A DNA stretch of 27,053 nt from Parcubacteria group bacterium RIFCSPHIGHO2_01_FULL_47_10b (GCA_001824325.1 MHXC01000033.1:17700-44752); one strand, 5' to 3'; positions 1-8,928 are shown, counted from the first letter of the stretch. Notes: generated by a model not told the origin, from the letters alone. Numbers and translations: made by a program.

Positions 1-27
1 TTAGCCATACTATTTTATACGCTCGCG

Positions 28-1668
28 TTATTGCCCCCGTGCCCACACAACAAGTTGGCCAGATTTTTGCCCGGGGGGCGTGCCTGCGGGAATTGTGATG
101 CCGGCTTCGACTGCCTGTTGTGAGCCGCTGTTCAGCGACAGAGCCCATTGCTGCCAAGGGTGCTGTGCGAGAGTAAGATTATTGGTGAATACGCTGTGAC
201 CAGTGACCTCGGCGTCAAACGATAAAGCCGATGCTCCGGTATTGCTGATGGACACAGAGGAAGTGGCGGAGTTGCCCGCTGGCACCGATCCGAAGTCAAG
301 CGTTGTTTTATCCACCGTAAATGCAATCGCCGATCCGGTGTTGTTGTTACCTGGTCCCCCGGGATTTTGTGTTGGTGCAGTAACATGAACTGAAAGGCCG
401 ATCCTAATCGCAGTTGAGGCATCACCTTCATGGCTAACAGGAGGGCGCGGCTCTGATCCGAATGCACCAAAAAACCAGATTACATCGTCGCCTTCTTGCA
501 TGAGATAGTCGGCAGCGCCGATTGACGGGCTTACGTTGTTAACGAGATACATCCAGCCGACAAGACCCGCTGCAACGTCGTTATTGACTGCGCTTACATA
601 CGGCCCAAATGACGTGTCGGTAATGACATAGGTATAGCCACACCGCGTGCTGGCTTGCGGGATGACCGCAATTGCCGTGTTGGCAGTAATAGTACCCGAG
701 CATATCTGTGCAGTGTCGCCCTCGATTCGAAACGTCACAACGGGATCGGTTGCGGAGAGCGAGTGTACAGGATACGACGCGCCACTGACGGCAATTACCG
801 CATAGTTGGTGACAAAAAGCGATCCGCTCGCATCGGTTGGAATCCATTTATAGCTGCCATTGGGCGTTCGCAGGGTTTCCACGTAGCTCAAAGGATCGGC
901 GTTGGCAGTGTCAGTATCGGCGTCACTGGACGAGTCCCATGAGTCCGGGCTGATGCCCAGGCCGTTGAGCATGGAAATAATCCAGGCAGTTGATGCGCCG
1001 TCAGAATTGCCGCCAGCTTCGTACGGAAATCCGCCGTCGGGGTTTTGTGTGGCGTGAATATAGCTGACTGCTCGGGTGATTGCGTCGTGGCTGGGTGGCA
1101 AGCCGGATGCCAGAAGCGCCATAACAGCCATTGCGCTATCGTTCGTGTCTGATGGACTGGCGACCGCCCACGACCAACCGCCATCGGGGTTTTGGTGAGA
1201 CAATATGAACGACCGCGCGTCTGCGACGACGGGATTATCGGTCCGAACCCCGGCTGACATGAGCGCCAGTACGCCAAATACATCGTCGTTTATCTGCGTC
1301 GCCACGCCAATTTGATGGTCACTATAAAAATCCCTGATGAGTCGTGCAACGAGGTTGTCGGCGCTGAACGTGCGCGGGTCATTGCCGGTTGCAGTGATTG
1401 CCAGTATGGTGCGCTCGATGTCGGTGGCCTGCGAGCCGGTGACGGTCGCGAGATGTGCGGGATCGCCTGTGTCCGCGCCTGCTGCAGCCAGCGCCATGGT
1501 GGTCCAGGCGTCCTGCTGGCTGGTTTGGATGTAGCTGATCGATGAAGGATTAGCGCCGCTACTGCCAATGAGAGCGGAATATGCAATACTCGCAACGCCA
1601 ACAACAAGCGCTGCCACAGAACAAACAAAAAACGCACGGCGATTCTTCACTGTCACATAATTCTGCAT
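28..1668 (-). CDS. Exported transcobalamin-like corrinoid-binding protein (alpha/alpha barrel + DUF4430 + ASH-like domain)
   Basis: This 546-residue protein starts with a basic stretch and a hydrophobic segment (about residues 10-34), so it is exported or anchored by its N-terminus. Residues about 41-300 carry squalene-cyclase/prenyltransferase-type repeats (two QNPDGG motifs near 159 and 208), indicating an alpha/alpha barrel. Residues about 308-402 match DUF4430, with the typical GWMYLVNN and EGDDVIWFFG motifs. Residues about 447-546 resemble an ASH/choice-of-anchor beta-sandwich (LDFGSVPAG). An alpha/alpha barrel followed by a DUF4430 domain is the architecture of animal transcobalamin and intrinsic factor. 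A cobalamin riboswitch lies directly upstream, so capture of a corrinoid at the cell surface is the best inference. No enzyme active site was recognised. The start lacks a Shine-Dalgarno; an upstream reading frame with a good one overlaps it. Domain calls are firm; the ligand is inferred. Confidence 0.85.
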   Translation of the reverse strand: MQNYVTVKNRRAFFVCSVAALVVGVASIAYSALIGSSGANPSSISYIQTSQQDAWTTMALAAAGADTGDPAHLATVTGSQATDIERTILAITATGNDPRTFSADNLVARLIRDFYSDHQIGVATQINDDVFGVLALMSAGVRTDNPVVADARSFILSHQNPDGGWSWAVASPSDTNDSAMAVMALLASGLPPSHDAITRAVSYIHATQNPDGGFPYEAGGNSDGASTAWIISMLNGLGISPDSWDSSSDADTDTANADPLSYVETLRTPNGSYKWIPTDASGSLFVTNYAVIAVSGASYPVHSLSATDPVVTFRIEGDTAQICSGTITANTAIAVIPQASTRCGYTYVITDTSFGPYVSAVNNDVAAGLVGWMYLVNNVSPSIGAADYLMQEGDDVIWFFGAFGSEPRPPVSHEGDASTAIRIGLSVHVTAPTQNPGGPGNNNTGSAIAFTVDKTTLDFGSVPAGNSATSSVSISNTGASALSFDAEVTGHSVFTNNLTLAQHPWQQWALSLNSGSQQAVEAGITIPAGTPPGQKSGQLVVWARGQ

Positions 1669-1754
1669 AGATGTATGGCGAGAATAAGGACGTAGAACCG
1701 GTGCGTTATCACATCTGCCCGTGGTAGAGACGTAGAAACGTTCGGTGGCTTCAT
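1653..1754 (-). CDS. Possible 33-codon upstream reading frame overlapping the transcobalamin-like gene
   Basis: Between the riboswitch and the main gene, an ATG at 1754 follows a strong purine-rich Shine-Dalgarno (GAGGAGAGGG). It opens a 33-codon frame that ends at TGA 1655-1653, 16 nt inside the main gene in another frame. The main start at 1668 has no obvious ribosome site, so translation of this leader could couple to it. A CCTC/GAGG hairpin can form over the ribosome site. The peptide is unlike any family I know, and it may be incidental. The ribosome site and overlap are seen directly; the coupling is inference. Confidence 0.3.
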   Translation of the reverse strand: MKPPNVSTSLPRADVITHRFYVLILAIHLCRIM

Positions 1755-1831
1755 CCCTCTCCTCGGAGGTTATGAGTTATAAGCTCGATTTAGATGTTGA
1801 GCTAATTGAGCTTGTGTGTTATGAGTGAACA

Positions 1832-1988
1832 CCATGGCGATCTGACTTAACGCGGCGCCTCTAGGCGGCAGGCGACACGTATCACAGTTGCGGGACAGTT
1901 GAGGCATCACACCTCATTCCCCATGAAAAATGTTCAGTTGCGAATGTACGGTGGGCGATTCCGATTTGAAGTCGATTCGATACTGAGA
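1832..1988 (-). promoter_or_regulatory. Cobalamin riboswitch (short form)
   Basis: On the minus strand the segment GGGGAATGAGGTG (1922-1910) is followed by a GAGG/CCTC stem and then CTGTCCCGCAACTGTGAT (1898-1881). This is the conserved core of the B12 riboswitch (GGGAA..GGTG..CCCGCAACTGT). GTCAGATCGCC (1846-1836) matches the closing AGCCAGGAGACC-type element. The usual GCCACT and GGGAAGGC peripheral elements are not seen, so this would be a shortened version. It lies between a minus-strand promoter and the transcobalamin-like gene, and would lower expression when cobalamin is abundant. The outer borders are approximate. Confidence 0.8.
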
Positions 1989-1998
1989 ACGTTATTCT

Positions 1999-2027
1999 AT
2001 GGTAGGAGTCGGGGACAATGATGTCAA
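1999..2027 (-). promoter_or_regulatory. Promoter for the riboswitch-controlled gene
   Basis: A perfect TTGACA -35 (2027-2022) and a TACCAT -10 (2004-1999) are separated by 17 nt on the minus strand. Transcription would start near 1992, just ahead of the riboswitch. The rest of the gap up to the next gene (2028-2161) is AT-rich; the only other element seen there is a TATACT (2127-2132) with no good -35, which could serve the plus-strand gene. Confidence 0.6.
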
Positions 2028-2161
2028 CATGTGGATAAATTTGGTTGAGCGACATGGATTTTCCGCTGAGGTGGACTTAATTAAAAACAATGTGTAATAT
2101 GAATAACATCGAAACTTCGCATACTTTATACTGAAATAACTCAGCTCACTTTTATGAGCAA

Positions 2162-2923
2162 ATGATACAAAAACTGAATTGGCTTTTTATCAAAAATTGT
2201 TCTATGCCAACCCCCCACTCTAACAAAAAGCCCATATCCATCCCCGTCATCTTTGAAGATAACCACGTGCTTGCGGTGTGTAAGCCCGCGGGCATGTTGA
2301 GCCAGGGCGATGCGTCAGGCGACGAAAACGTGCTTGATCGTATGAAGGAATATATCAGGCGAAAGTACAAAAAGCCCGGTAATGTTTTTTTGGGTTTGGT
2401 GCATCGGTTGGATCGAAATGTCGGGGGCGTGATGCTGTTGGCTCGGACATCAAAGGCAGCAGCGCGGCTATCAGTGCAATTCCATGATCGTACAATCCGT
2501 AAGTCGTACCTCGCTCGCGTCGAGGGGAAAATGCCTGAATCGCACGACGTACTCACGCATTACGTATTAAAAGACCCAGAAGAGAATAAAACAACAGTGT
2601 TTGATGCTGCTGCTGATGCTACTAGTGACGCGCGACCGGGAATAGCAGCGACCATTTCTTCCGCAGCAAAGCGCGCAACACTCGAGTACAAACTGATGCA
2701 TTTTGACGGCCGCGACTCATTATTAGACATTTCATTATCGAGTGGGCGATCGCATCAGATACGAGCTCAACTTGCTCACATCGGCCATCCGATTATTGGC
2801 GATACAAAATATGGCTCAAAGGTAGCGAAAGGCGGACGGCTCGAGCTTGTGGCGCGAACCTTGACGTTCCAACATCCCACGACCAAGGAGATGATACAGG
2901 TGGAATGTGGTGAGGATCGCTAA
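2162..2923 (+). CDS. RluA-family pseudouridine synthase
   Basis: The protein converts uridine to pseudouridine in rRNA or tRNA. It carries the RluA catalytic motif HRLDRNVGG (the Asp is the nucleophile), an N-terminal EDNHVLAVCKPAGML segment typical of the fold, and the late SGRSHQIRAQLAHIGHPIIGDTKYG motif (given here split: SGRSHQIRAQLAHIG, then HPIIGDTKYG). No S4 domain is present. Family members usually begin close to the PVIFEDNH segment, so the ATG at 2204 is a credible alternative start; neither candidate has a clear Shine-Dalgarno. The target nucleotide cannot be told from sequence. It converges on the next gene with only 9 nt between stops. Confidence 0.9.
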   Translation: MIQKLNWLFIKNCSMPTPHSNKKPISIPVIFEDNHVLAVCKPAGMLSQGDASGDENVLDRMKEYIRRKYKKPGNVFLGLVHRLDRNVGGVMLLARTSKAAARLSVQFHDRTIRKSYLARVEGKMPESHDVLTHYVLKDPEENKTTVFDAAADATSDARPGIAATISSAAKRATLEYKLMHFDGRDSLLDISLSSGRSHQIRAQLAHIGHPIIGDTKYGSKVAKGGRLELVARTLTFQHPTTKEMIQVECGEDR

Positions 2924-2932
2924 AGCGCAGCG

Positions 2933-3487
2933 TTACGCCAAAATCATCACTGCGCTCGCAACCACCGTTGTCCACAGACCATCTTTATGCCCCTCGGCTG
3001 ATTGGGTATAATTTGTAGTTGAAATAATTTGTCCACTCGCTTTATATATTTGCTCGCGCTCTTTCCAGTCGCGACTGGAATCAAAATCAATACCGAGCGT
3101 AGTAGCAAGCATGGTGGCAGCCAAGTCCTCTGCATATTCACCGGCCTTATGGGCAGTTTCACCGTATGGATGGTGCTCCGACAGATATCCGTACTGGTCG
3201 GGGTTTTTCGGTTTTGCAACGCCGATTGATGCCGCAATTAACCGATTGGGCTCATTGGTTAGATTGCGCGCCATCACCACAAACACAATACTTCCCGGGC
3301 TCAAATGTTTAAGCCCTTCCTCGCGGGTCACGACCTGGCACCGCGGCGGCAAAATACTCGACACATAGACTAAGTTAAACTTTTCAATACCGGCATTACG
3401 AAGTGCGGCCTCGAACGAGGCCAGTTGATCTTTGTGCGCTCCCACACCTTTGGTGAAGAAGACTTTTGTTGGGGTCATGTTGGTCAT
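2933..3487 (-). CDS. Pyruvoyl-dependent arginine decarboxylase
   Basis: This 184-residue protein matches the PvlArgDC family, which makes agmatine from arginine for polyamine synthesis. The proenzyme cuts itself between two serines to generate the pyruvoyl group. The expected Ser-Ser pair is seen at residues 43-44 in [10 protein letters not shown], preceded by the family's [23 protein letters not shown] N-terminus. The conserved [15 protein letters not shown] helix is near residue 110. A TATAAT (3502-3497) ends 9 nt before the start codon, suggesting a very short or absent leader. No other polyamine genes are in the window. Confidence 0.9.
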   Translation of the reverse strand: MTNMTPTKVFFTKGVGAHKDQLASFEAALRNAGIEKFNLVYVSSILPPRCQVVTREEGLKHLSPGSIVFVVMARNLTNEPNRLIAASIGVAKPKNPDQYGYLSEHHPYGETAHKAGEYAEDLAATMLATTLGIDFDSSRDWKEREQIYKASGQIISTTNYTQSAEGHKDGLWTTVVASAVMILA

Positions 3488-3591
3488 AGTGGGTATATTA
3501 TACAGCTACACAGTTTCTTGGTATACTGTTGGGACTAACGATTTATACACACACCCTCATGGTCCCAGACTTGCAACAGCCCGGAGGAACG

Positions 3592-4284
3592 ATGAACGTG
3601 CCCGCCCAACAGCTTCCGTTTCAAGAAGAGCCCGCTGATTTCCGCTCGTCGTTTCACTGGCGCATTTTTCGAATCATGGCCGAGTTTGTCGAAGGGTTTC
3701 AGTTTTTGGCTGATATACGAAACACAGTGACTTTTTTTGGTTCTGCCCGACTGAAAGAAGATACGCATTGGTACCAAGAGGCGCAAAAACTCGCGCGCAT
3801 GTGCGCAGAACACGGCATTGGCATGGTGACGGGCGGCGGCCCGGGCATTATGGAGGCGGGGAATCGCGGCGCAGTAGAGGGCGGCGGTGAATCAGTCGGC
3901 CTTAACATTCAGCTCCCGAAAGAGCAGCGCATTAACCCATACGTCAAGCGCGGCCACGGCTTCCACTATTTTTTTTCACGCAAGATAATGCTTTCGTACG
4001 CAGCCCGTGTGTACGTGTATTTCCCGGGCGGGTTTGGCACACTGGATGAATTTTTCGAAATCATTACATTAATTCAGACCCATAAAATCGAGCGTATTCC
4101 GGTCATCGTGGTGGGCAAAGAGTATTGGACGCCATTACTTGTGTGGATCAATAACGAGGTGCTCGGGCACCATCAAATGATTGATACAGACGATCAGGCA
4201 ATCTACACACTTGTGGATACTGCGGAAGAGGCATTCGAAATTATCAAGACAGCCCCGCCACGCAAAGATATTGACCATATTTAA
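3592..4284 (+). CDS. LOG-family Rossmann-fold protein (TIGR00730-like)
   Basis: The protein carries the lysine-decarboxylase-like LOG hallmarks: GGGPGIMEAGNRGA and PGGFGTLDEFFE. Many family members are cytokinin riboside 5'-monophosphate phosphoribohydrolases, releasing a base from a nucleotide monophosphate; true lysine decarboxylase activity is not expected. The frame is open from 3529, but the ATG at 3592 is preferred because a GGAGG (3583-3587) lies just ahead of it and family similarity starts soon after. The length is 230 residues. A TATACT at 3522-3527 may be its -10. The natural substrate is not known from sequence. Confidence 0.85.
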   Translation: MNVPAQQLPFQEEPADFRSSFHWRIFRIMAEFVEGFQFLADIRNTVTFFGSARLKEDTHWYQEAQKLARMCAEHGIGMVTGGGPGIMEAGNRGAVEGGGESVGLNIQLPKEQRINPYVKRGHGFHYFFSRKIMLSYAARVYVYFPGGFGTLDEFFEIITLIQTHKIERIPVIVVGKEYWTPLLVWINNEVLGHHQMIDTDDQAIYTLVDTAEEAFEIIKTAPPRKDIDHI

Positions 4285-4303
4285 CTGCGCTTATTTGTCG
4301 ATT

Positions 4304-5053
4304 ATGGCAACGCAATGGCCCAATAAATCAGAAAGGCCACAGAAGGCACGTAAAACCCAGCAACTTGCCGGCAAAGTTGCCGTTATTACCGGTGCCAGCC
4401 GCGGACTCGGGTTGGAGTTGGCGCGCGAGTTCGTGCGTCAGGGCGCACGGGTCGTTATGAGCGATATCGCGCATGACGAGCTGCACCGTGTGGCGGCGGA
4501 GCTCGGCGCACAAGCATATATCGCTGATGTCACAAACGAGCAGGCGATGTTTGAACTAGCTGCGTTTACGAAGCGCACATTCGGTTCGCTTGATCTGTGG
4601 GTAAATAACGCGGGGCTGTGGATGCCGCATTGCCCTATTGAGCAGATGTCGCTGGACCGCGTGCATCGCATGGTGGAGGTGAACCTATTTGGTATTATTC
4701 ATGGCGCTCGGGCTGCGCTGGCCGTGATGAAGCCGGTGCGCACTGGCATTATTATCAATATTTTATCAACAAGCGCATTGATCGGCCGCCCGGGATCATC
4801 GGGATACTGCGCGAGTAAATGCGCAGCAATGGGATTTTGCAAGTCGCTTGCGTTAGAAGTGGCAGACGATGGCATCGTTGTATACAACATCTACCCCGAA
4901 GGCATGCAAACAAAGCTATTCGATGAGCAGCGGCCCCAGGACTATACAGACTATCTCGACCCGCGGGTTGTTGCGATGAAAATTATGAAAAATCTAAGCG
5001 CGAAAAAGCCGAAAGGGGAGTTTGTGATACGGAGGGCAAAACAGAAATATTGA
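4304..5053 (+). CDS. Short-chain dehydrogenase/reductase (SDR)
   Basis: This NAD(P)-dependent oxidoreductase of the classical SDR type has the cofactor motif TGASRGLG near residue 30, the NNAG motif, a catalytic Ser in LSTSALIG and the YCASK catalytic Tyr/Lys. It is 249 residues long, a usual length. The open frame begins at 4181 inside the preceding gene, but homology begins just after the ATG at 4304. VVMSDIAHDE places an Asp at the end of beta-strand 2, which favours NAD over NADP. The substrate is unknown. Confidence 0.88.
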   Translation: MATQWPNKSERPQKARKTQQLAGKVAVITGASRGLGLELAREFVRQGARVVMSDIAHDELHRVAAELGAQAYIADVTNEQAMFELAAFTKRTFGSLDLWVNNAGLWMPHCPIEQMSLDRVHRMVEVNLFGIIHGARAALAVMKPVRTGIIINILSTSALIGRPGSSGYCASKCAAMGFCKSLALEVADDGIVVYNIYPEGMQTKLFDEQRPQDYTDYLDPRVVAMKIMKNLSAKKPKGEFVIRRAKQKY

Positions 5054-5076
5054 ACTAATTAGCCTATACTTCTAAA

Positions 5077-5718
5077 GTGCTCAATTCATTCAACGCCATC
5101 ATCTTCGACATGGATGGCACCCTGGTTGATTCCGAGGGCGCGTGGGTGCGCCTTAATAGTGCGTTGGTTGCGAAGTTCGGGGACGGTAAGAAGCTGGTGA
5201 ATACATTTGGGATGCCGGCTATTGAGTCGGCGCGTACGATTGTACAATTCCACAAAATATCTTTGACCCCAGAGGAGTTCGCGCGGCAACAGCACGAGGC
5301 AATAATCGAAGTGTACCGAGATGGCATTGAACTTATGCCGTGCGCGAAAGACGCGGTGATCAGTGCCCACTCCCAAGGATTAAAACTCGCCGTTGCTACC
5401 AGTTCAAGACGCGAATTACTTGATGCATTCCTTGAGCACCAGCAATTCTTTCGTGACGTTTTTTTGATTACCGTGACTGGACCCGAAGTCGCTCGCGGGA
5501 AACCCGCGCCTGATATTTTTATTGAAACAGCCAAGCGGCTGGGAGTCGCGCCGAGCGAATGCCTTGTGTTCGAAGACTCTGTATTCGGCGTGCAGGCAGC
5601 GAAAGCAGCAGGTATGTACTGCGCGGCAATTGTGGATGAGCGATATAATAAGCGAGAGGATTTTGTGGGAGTTGCTGATGAAGTGTTTGGGTCGTTGTGT
5701 GAGTATGTGAGGGCTTGA
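5077..5718 (+). CDS. HAD-superfamily hydrolase (beta-phosphoglucomutase-like)
   Basis: The 213-residue protein opens with the HAD motif FDMDGTLVDSEG, followed by a helical cap. It then has motif II (VATSSRRE), the motif III Lys in RGKPAPDIF and motif IV (VFEDSVFGVQAA). This is the pattern of phosphoglycolate phosphatase, beta-phosphoglucomutase and small sugar-phosphate phosphatases. The start is GTG at 5077, only five codons before beta-strand 1; no ATG in frame would fit. The substrate is undetermined. Confidence 0.88.
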   Translation: MLNSFNAIIFDMDGTLVDSEGAWVRLNSALVAKFGDGKKLVNTFGMPAIESARTIVQFHKISLTPEEFARQQHEAIIEVYRDGIELMPCAKDAVISAHSQGLKLAVATSSRRELLDAFLEHQQFFRDVFLITVTGPEVARGKPAPDIFIETAKRLGVAPSECLVFEDSVFGVQAAKAAGMYCAAIVDERYNKREDFVGVADEVFGSLCEYVRA

Positions 5719-5751
5719 ATCTCTTATTCGCCGTGCTACTATTTTTGTATT

Positions 5752-6672
5752 ATGGAAAATGCAACTTTTTCGCACAACAAGCATTATAATACCAAGGCGA
5801 TTGGTATAGGAGTCGCTGTTATAATTGTTATTGCAGCAGGCGGATTTTGGTGGATGAATCGCACTGGTGATAGTAGCGGAGAGGCGCCACAAAAAGGCGG
5901 TTCAGTGATGGTGTCCCCCGAGCAACATATCCGCATTGTTGAGCCTGTTGATCTTGAGCTGGACCAGGTGCCAATTCCTGCGCGAGTGCGCGGGGAGGCG
6001 CGACCACAAAGTGCGTCGCTTGAAGTATATATTCAAGATGCCAACGGAAAACTACTCGGCTCAAAGCGGTTTCATCCGAGCGAACAGGCAAGTAGCGACC
6101 CGCTTGCATATGGCGCGTTTGATGCGCGCGTGCCATTCGAGTTATCCTCAACAAAGGATGGTTTTATTGAGTATGCGTTGATTGCAGCGACAAGCACTGA
6201 AAGCGCGACTGATTCAGCTGAAACAGTGATCGAGCGATTGCGCTACCCGATTCGCTTTACTGCTGATCCCGTCTGGCTCAATCTATATTACGCGCGGAAC
6301 GGCGTGACAGGATCAAGCGCGGTCAATGATTATGACTGTAGCGGACTCGAGCCAGTCAAACGACTTATCGTTCAATTGCAATTCACGCCGTTTAAGGCGC
6401 TCACCATGCTCCTTGAGGGGCCGACTACAGAGGAATACGCCCAGGGTTTTCGCACTGAAATCCCCAAAGGTACGAAAGTACAATCGGCCAACATAGATGA
6501 GAAGGGCGAACTTCGCCTCGATTTCAACGACGCGTTCAAAATGGGAGGCGGATCGTGTCATGTCCAGGCGCTCCGAGCACAACTCGAAAAAACACTGAAC
6601 GAACAGTTTGAGGCCGTAGACTCGTTACGCATTACCGTGAACGAAAGCGCTGAAGGCGTGCTCGAACCGTAG
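5752..6672 (+). CDS. Membrane-anchored Gmad2/GerMN-domain protein
   Basis: A short cytoplasmic N-terminus is followed by one transmembrane segment (about residues 16-34). Residues about 55-155 form a Gmad2-like immunoglobulin fold, and residues about 190-300 a GerMN-like domain (LLEGPTTEEYAQGF, IPKGTKV, LDFNDAF). These domains were named in spore germination proteins, but the combination is common in non-sporulating CPR bacteria, where it is probably an envelope protein. A TTGAAT/TACTAT pair with 16-nt spacing (5715-5742) ends about 10 nt before the ATG, implying a near-leaderless transcript. The specific function is unknown. Confidence 0.8.
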   Translation: MENATFSHNKHYNTKAIGIGVAVIIVIAAGGFWWMNRTGDSSGEAPQKGGSVMVSPEQHIRIVEPVDLELDQVPIPARVRGEARPQSASLEVYIQDANGKLLGSKRFHPSEQASSDPLAYGAFDARVPFELSSTKDGFIEYALIAATSTESATDSAETVIERLRYPIRFTADPVWLNLYYARNGVTGSSAVNDYDCSGLEPVKRLIVQLQFTPFKALTMLLEGPTTEEYAQGFRTEIPKGTKVQSANIDEKGELRLDFNDAFKMGGGSCHVQALRAQLEKTLNEQFEAVDSLRITVNESAEGVLEP

Positions 6673-6757
6673 TAATAGTGTGCTTCTACAGTAGGCGTGC
6701 TACAATGCAATTGTACGTGTCATGAATTGAAACATTAATTTCTTAATACACACTTCT

Positions 6758-7738
6758 ATGTCCCCAGCATCGAATGCAACAGCCCCTCGCAAGCGTTCCC
6801 ATGCACGCGATTTTTTCATGTATCTTTTGACCTTTGTGTCATTGTATGTATCAGCAGTCAGTCTATGGGGTGTGACCGCGGGTATTATTAATCGATTGAT
6901 TCCAGACATCATCGACCAGCCATACTATTACAGTCGGAGTGACGCGCTGTTTATCAGCGGCATTGCATTTTTGATTATTGTGTATCCGATTTTCTACATC
7001 ATGAATCGCAAGTTGCAGCGAGAAGTGGCTGCTGATCAGGCGCTCGCTGAATCCGGTATTCGAAAATGGCTTACTTATATTACGCTGTTGATTTCTATTG
7101 GGTTTTTGGTTGGCGCTGGCATTGGTATCTTGACGCAAGTCATCGGCGGCGCGTTTGTAGTGCGATTCGTGATAAAGGCAGTGGCAATCATCATTATTGC
7201 GGGCGGCATTTTTGGCTATTATCTGCATGACGTTTTGAGTAAAACAACTGATAAACAGTTGCAAAATCTGTTTAGCTCTGTATTTACGGTTTTGGTGGTC
7301 GTTGGTATTATTTTCGGCTGGATGCAGATCGGATCGCCGGCTCAACAGCGCTTAACGCGAATTGACGAACAGCGAATCAATGATTTGAGCAGCATTGCGT
7401 CGTGCGCGACTACCCTATACAACCAGGATGGGAAATTACCAGCCTCGCTCGATGAGATTCGGACTATATCCAAGGAGCGCAACGTTCCGTGTGGTGAAGA
7501 TAATTTTTCTGATCCAAAAACGCAGCAACCGTACGAATATTCCTTGATCCCAGAGCAAAAAACAAAATATGAAATATGCGGAACATTCGATACGAAGGAT
7601 AGTGGTAAGATGAGTTATAGCAATTACGGGTATGATTGGAGCCATGACGCCGGGCGTCAGTGCTTTACACGCGAAGTGGAGATATATAACGATGTATCCA
7701 AAGGCCCTGTTCCTATAATATCGCGACCGATAGAGTAA
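6758..7738 (+). CDS. DUF5671 multi-pass membrane protein with pseudopilin-like tail
   Basis: The first two thirds hold about five hydrophobic segments. The N-terminal part (RDFFMYLLTFVSLYVSAVSLW) is typical of DUF5671. From about residue 200 the protein becomes a soluble tail that starts with an RINDLSSIASCATTLYNQDG-like stretch and continues with DPKTQQPYEYS. That resembles the globular part of type II pseudopilins and recurs in CPR membrane proteins. Paired cysteines in the tail suggest it lies outside the membrane. Function is unknown. The gene ends 2 nt before the citryl-CoA synthetase gene, so the two are probably cotranscribed. Confidence 0.75.
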   Translation: MSPASNATAPRKRSHARDFFMYLLTFVSLYVSAVSLWGVTAGIINRLIPDIIDQPYYYSRSDALFISGIAFLIIVYPIFYIMNRKLQREVAADQALAESGIRKWLTYITLLISIGFLVGAGIGILTQVIGGAFVVRFVIKAVAIIIIAGGIFGYYLHDVLSKTTDKQLQNLFSSVFTVLVVVGIIFGWMQIGSPAQQRLTRIDEQRINDLSSIASCATTLYNQDGKLPASLDEIRTISKERNVPCGEDNFSDPKTQQPYEYSLIPEQKTKYEICGTFDTKDSGKMSYSNYGYDWSHDAGRQCFTREVEIYNDVSKGPVPIISRPIE

Positions 7739-7740
7739 AT

Positions 7741-8928
7741 ATGAAACTCTACGAACACGAAGGAAAGGTATTATTTAAGGCCTGTGGAATTTCTGTTCCT
7801 CGAGGCGTGGCAGTAAAGAATGCGAGCGAACTCGACGGACTTTTGTTATCATTCGAATCAACTGCAGTGAAAGCGCAGGTATTGACTGGCGGGCGCGGCA
7901 AGGCCGGCGGTATTAAGCTGTGTCATGGACTAGGGGAAACCAAGCAGGCGGTTACGGCGCAACTAGGCGCAACTATTCACGGCGAGGTTGTTGAAACGGT
8001 GCTCATCGAGGAGCTCGTGCAACACAGTGGCGAATATTACATTGGCATCGCATACGATACGACGCTACGAGTCCCTGTACTTATGGCATCGCGTGAAGAC
8101 GGCATTGATATCGAGAGCGCGGGGAATGTTGCGCGCGTGGCCGTCGATCTGTCGATTGGCTATTCGCCGTTTCTGGCGCGCGAAACGTTGTTTATGGCTG
8201 GGTTTGACAGAGAGACAGCGCTTGCGGCGAGCAGCATTTTTGGAAAATTATGGCAACTTTTCAAGCGTTATGATTGTACTCTTGTCGAGATCAATCCGTT
8301 GCACAGCACTAATGACGGTGAATTGTTAGCAGATGATGCAAAAGTGATTTTGGACGACACCGCGCTGTGGCGGCACAAAGATGTGACATTCCCGCCGCGC
8401 AAAGTTTTCGGACGCGAAGAAAATGAGCGAGAGCGAGCTGCAAAGGCCATTGACCGCGAGGACACGCGAGGCGTTGCTGGCTCGGTCTACTTTGATCTTG
8501 ACGGCGATATCGCGATTTTAGGTATCGGAGGGGGAGGACTGTTGTCTGGCATGGACGTATTGTTAGCGCATGGCTTGCACCCTGCGAATTACACCGAATA
8601 CTCGGGTAATCCACCCGCGGAAAAGGTAAAAGCGCTTACGAAGATCGTGCTTTCAAAACCCGGTTTACGCGGACTCTGGCACTTCGGCGGCACCGCGAAT
8701 CTCACTGATGTGTATGAAACTATGGTGAATGGATTTTATACGGGGTTACTAGAAGTCACTCCCAAGCCCACCTATCCGATTGTCATTCGTCGCGGCGGCC
8801 CGCGGGACAAAGAAGCATTTGCGTGGCTCAAAGAGCACGCAGCAAAGGACGGTTTCAATATTCATTTTTTTGACCGCAATACCCCAATCACCGAGTCTGG
8901 TAAAAAGTTGGCGGAGTTAGTACAATAG
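7741..8928 (+). CDS. ATP-grasp subunit of citryl-CoA synthetase / ATP-citrate lyase
   Basis: The 395-residue protein has a SucC-like ATP-grasp domain (GGRGKAGGIKL at 50-60, VEINPL at 182-187) and a CoA-ligase domain. The ligase domain carries PANYTEYSGNPP (281-292), GGTANLT (316-322) and RRGGP (350-354). These match the citrate-binding region of ATP-citrate lyase rather than the GGGAT and FGGI motifs of succinyl-CoA synthetase. I therefore call it the large subunit of a citrate:CoA ligase. Partners follow at 9350 (small subunit) and 11003 (lyase). Together they would split citrate and CoA with ATP into acetyl-CoA and oxaloacetate. Succinyl-CoA synthetase remains the alternative, but a less likely one. 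Confidence 0.82.
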   Translation: MKLYEHEGKVLFKACGISVPRGVAVKNASELDGLLLSFESTAVKAQVLTGGRGKAGGIKLCHGLGETKQAVTAQLGATIHGEVVETVLIEELVQHSGEYYIGIAYDTTLRVPVLMASREDGIDIESAGNVARVAVDLSIGYSPFLARETLFMAGFDRETALAASSIFGKLWQLFKRYDCTLVEINPLHSTNDGELLADDAKVILDDTALWRHKDVTFPPRKVFGREENERERAAKAIDREDTRGVAGSVYFDLDGDIAILGIGGGGLLSGMDVLLAHGLHPANYTEYSGNPPAEKVKALTKIVLSKPGLRGLWHFGGTANLTDVYETMVNGFYTGLLEVTPKPTYPIVIRRGGPRDKEAFAWLKEHAAKDGFNIHFFDRNTPITESGKKLAELVQ

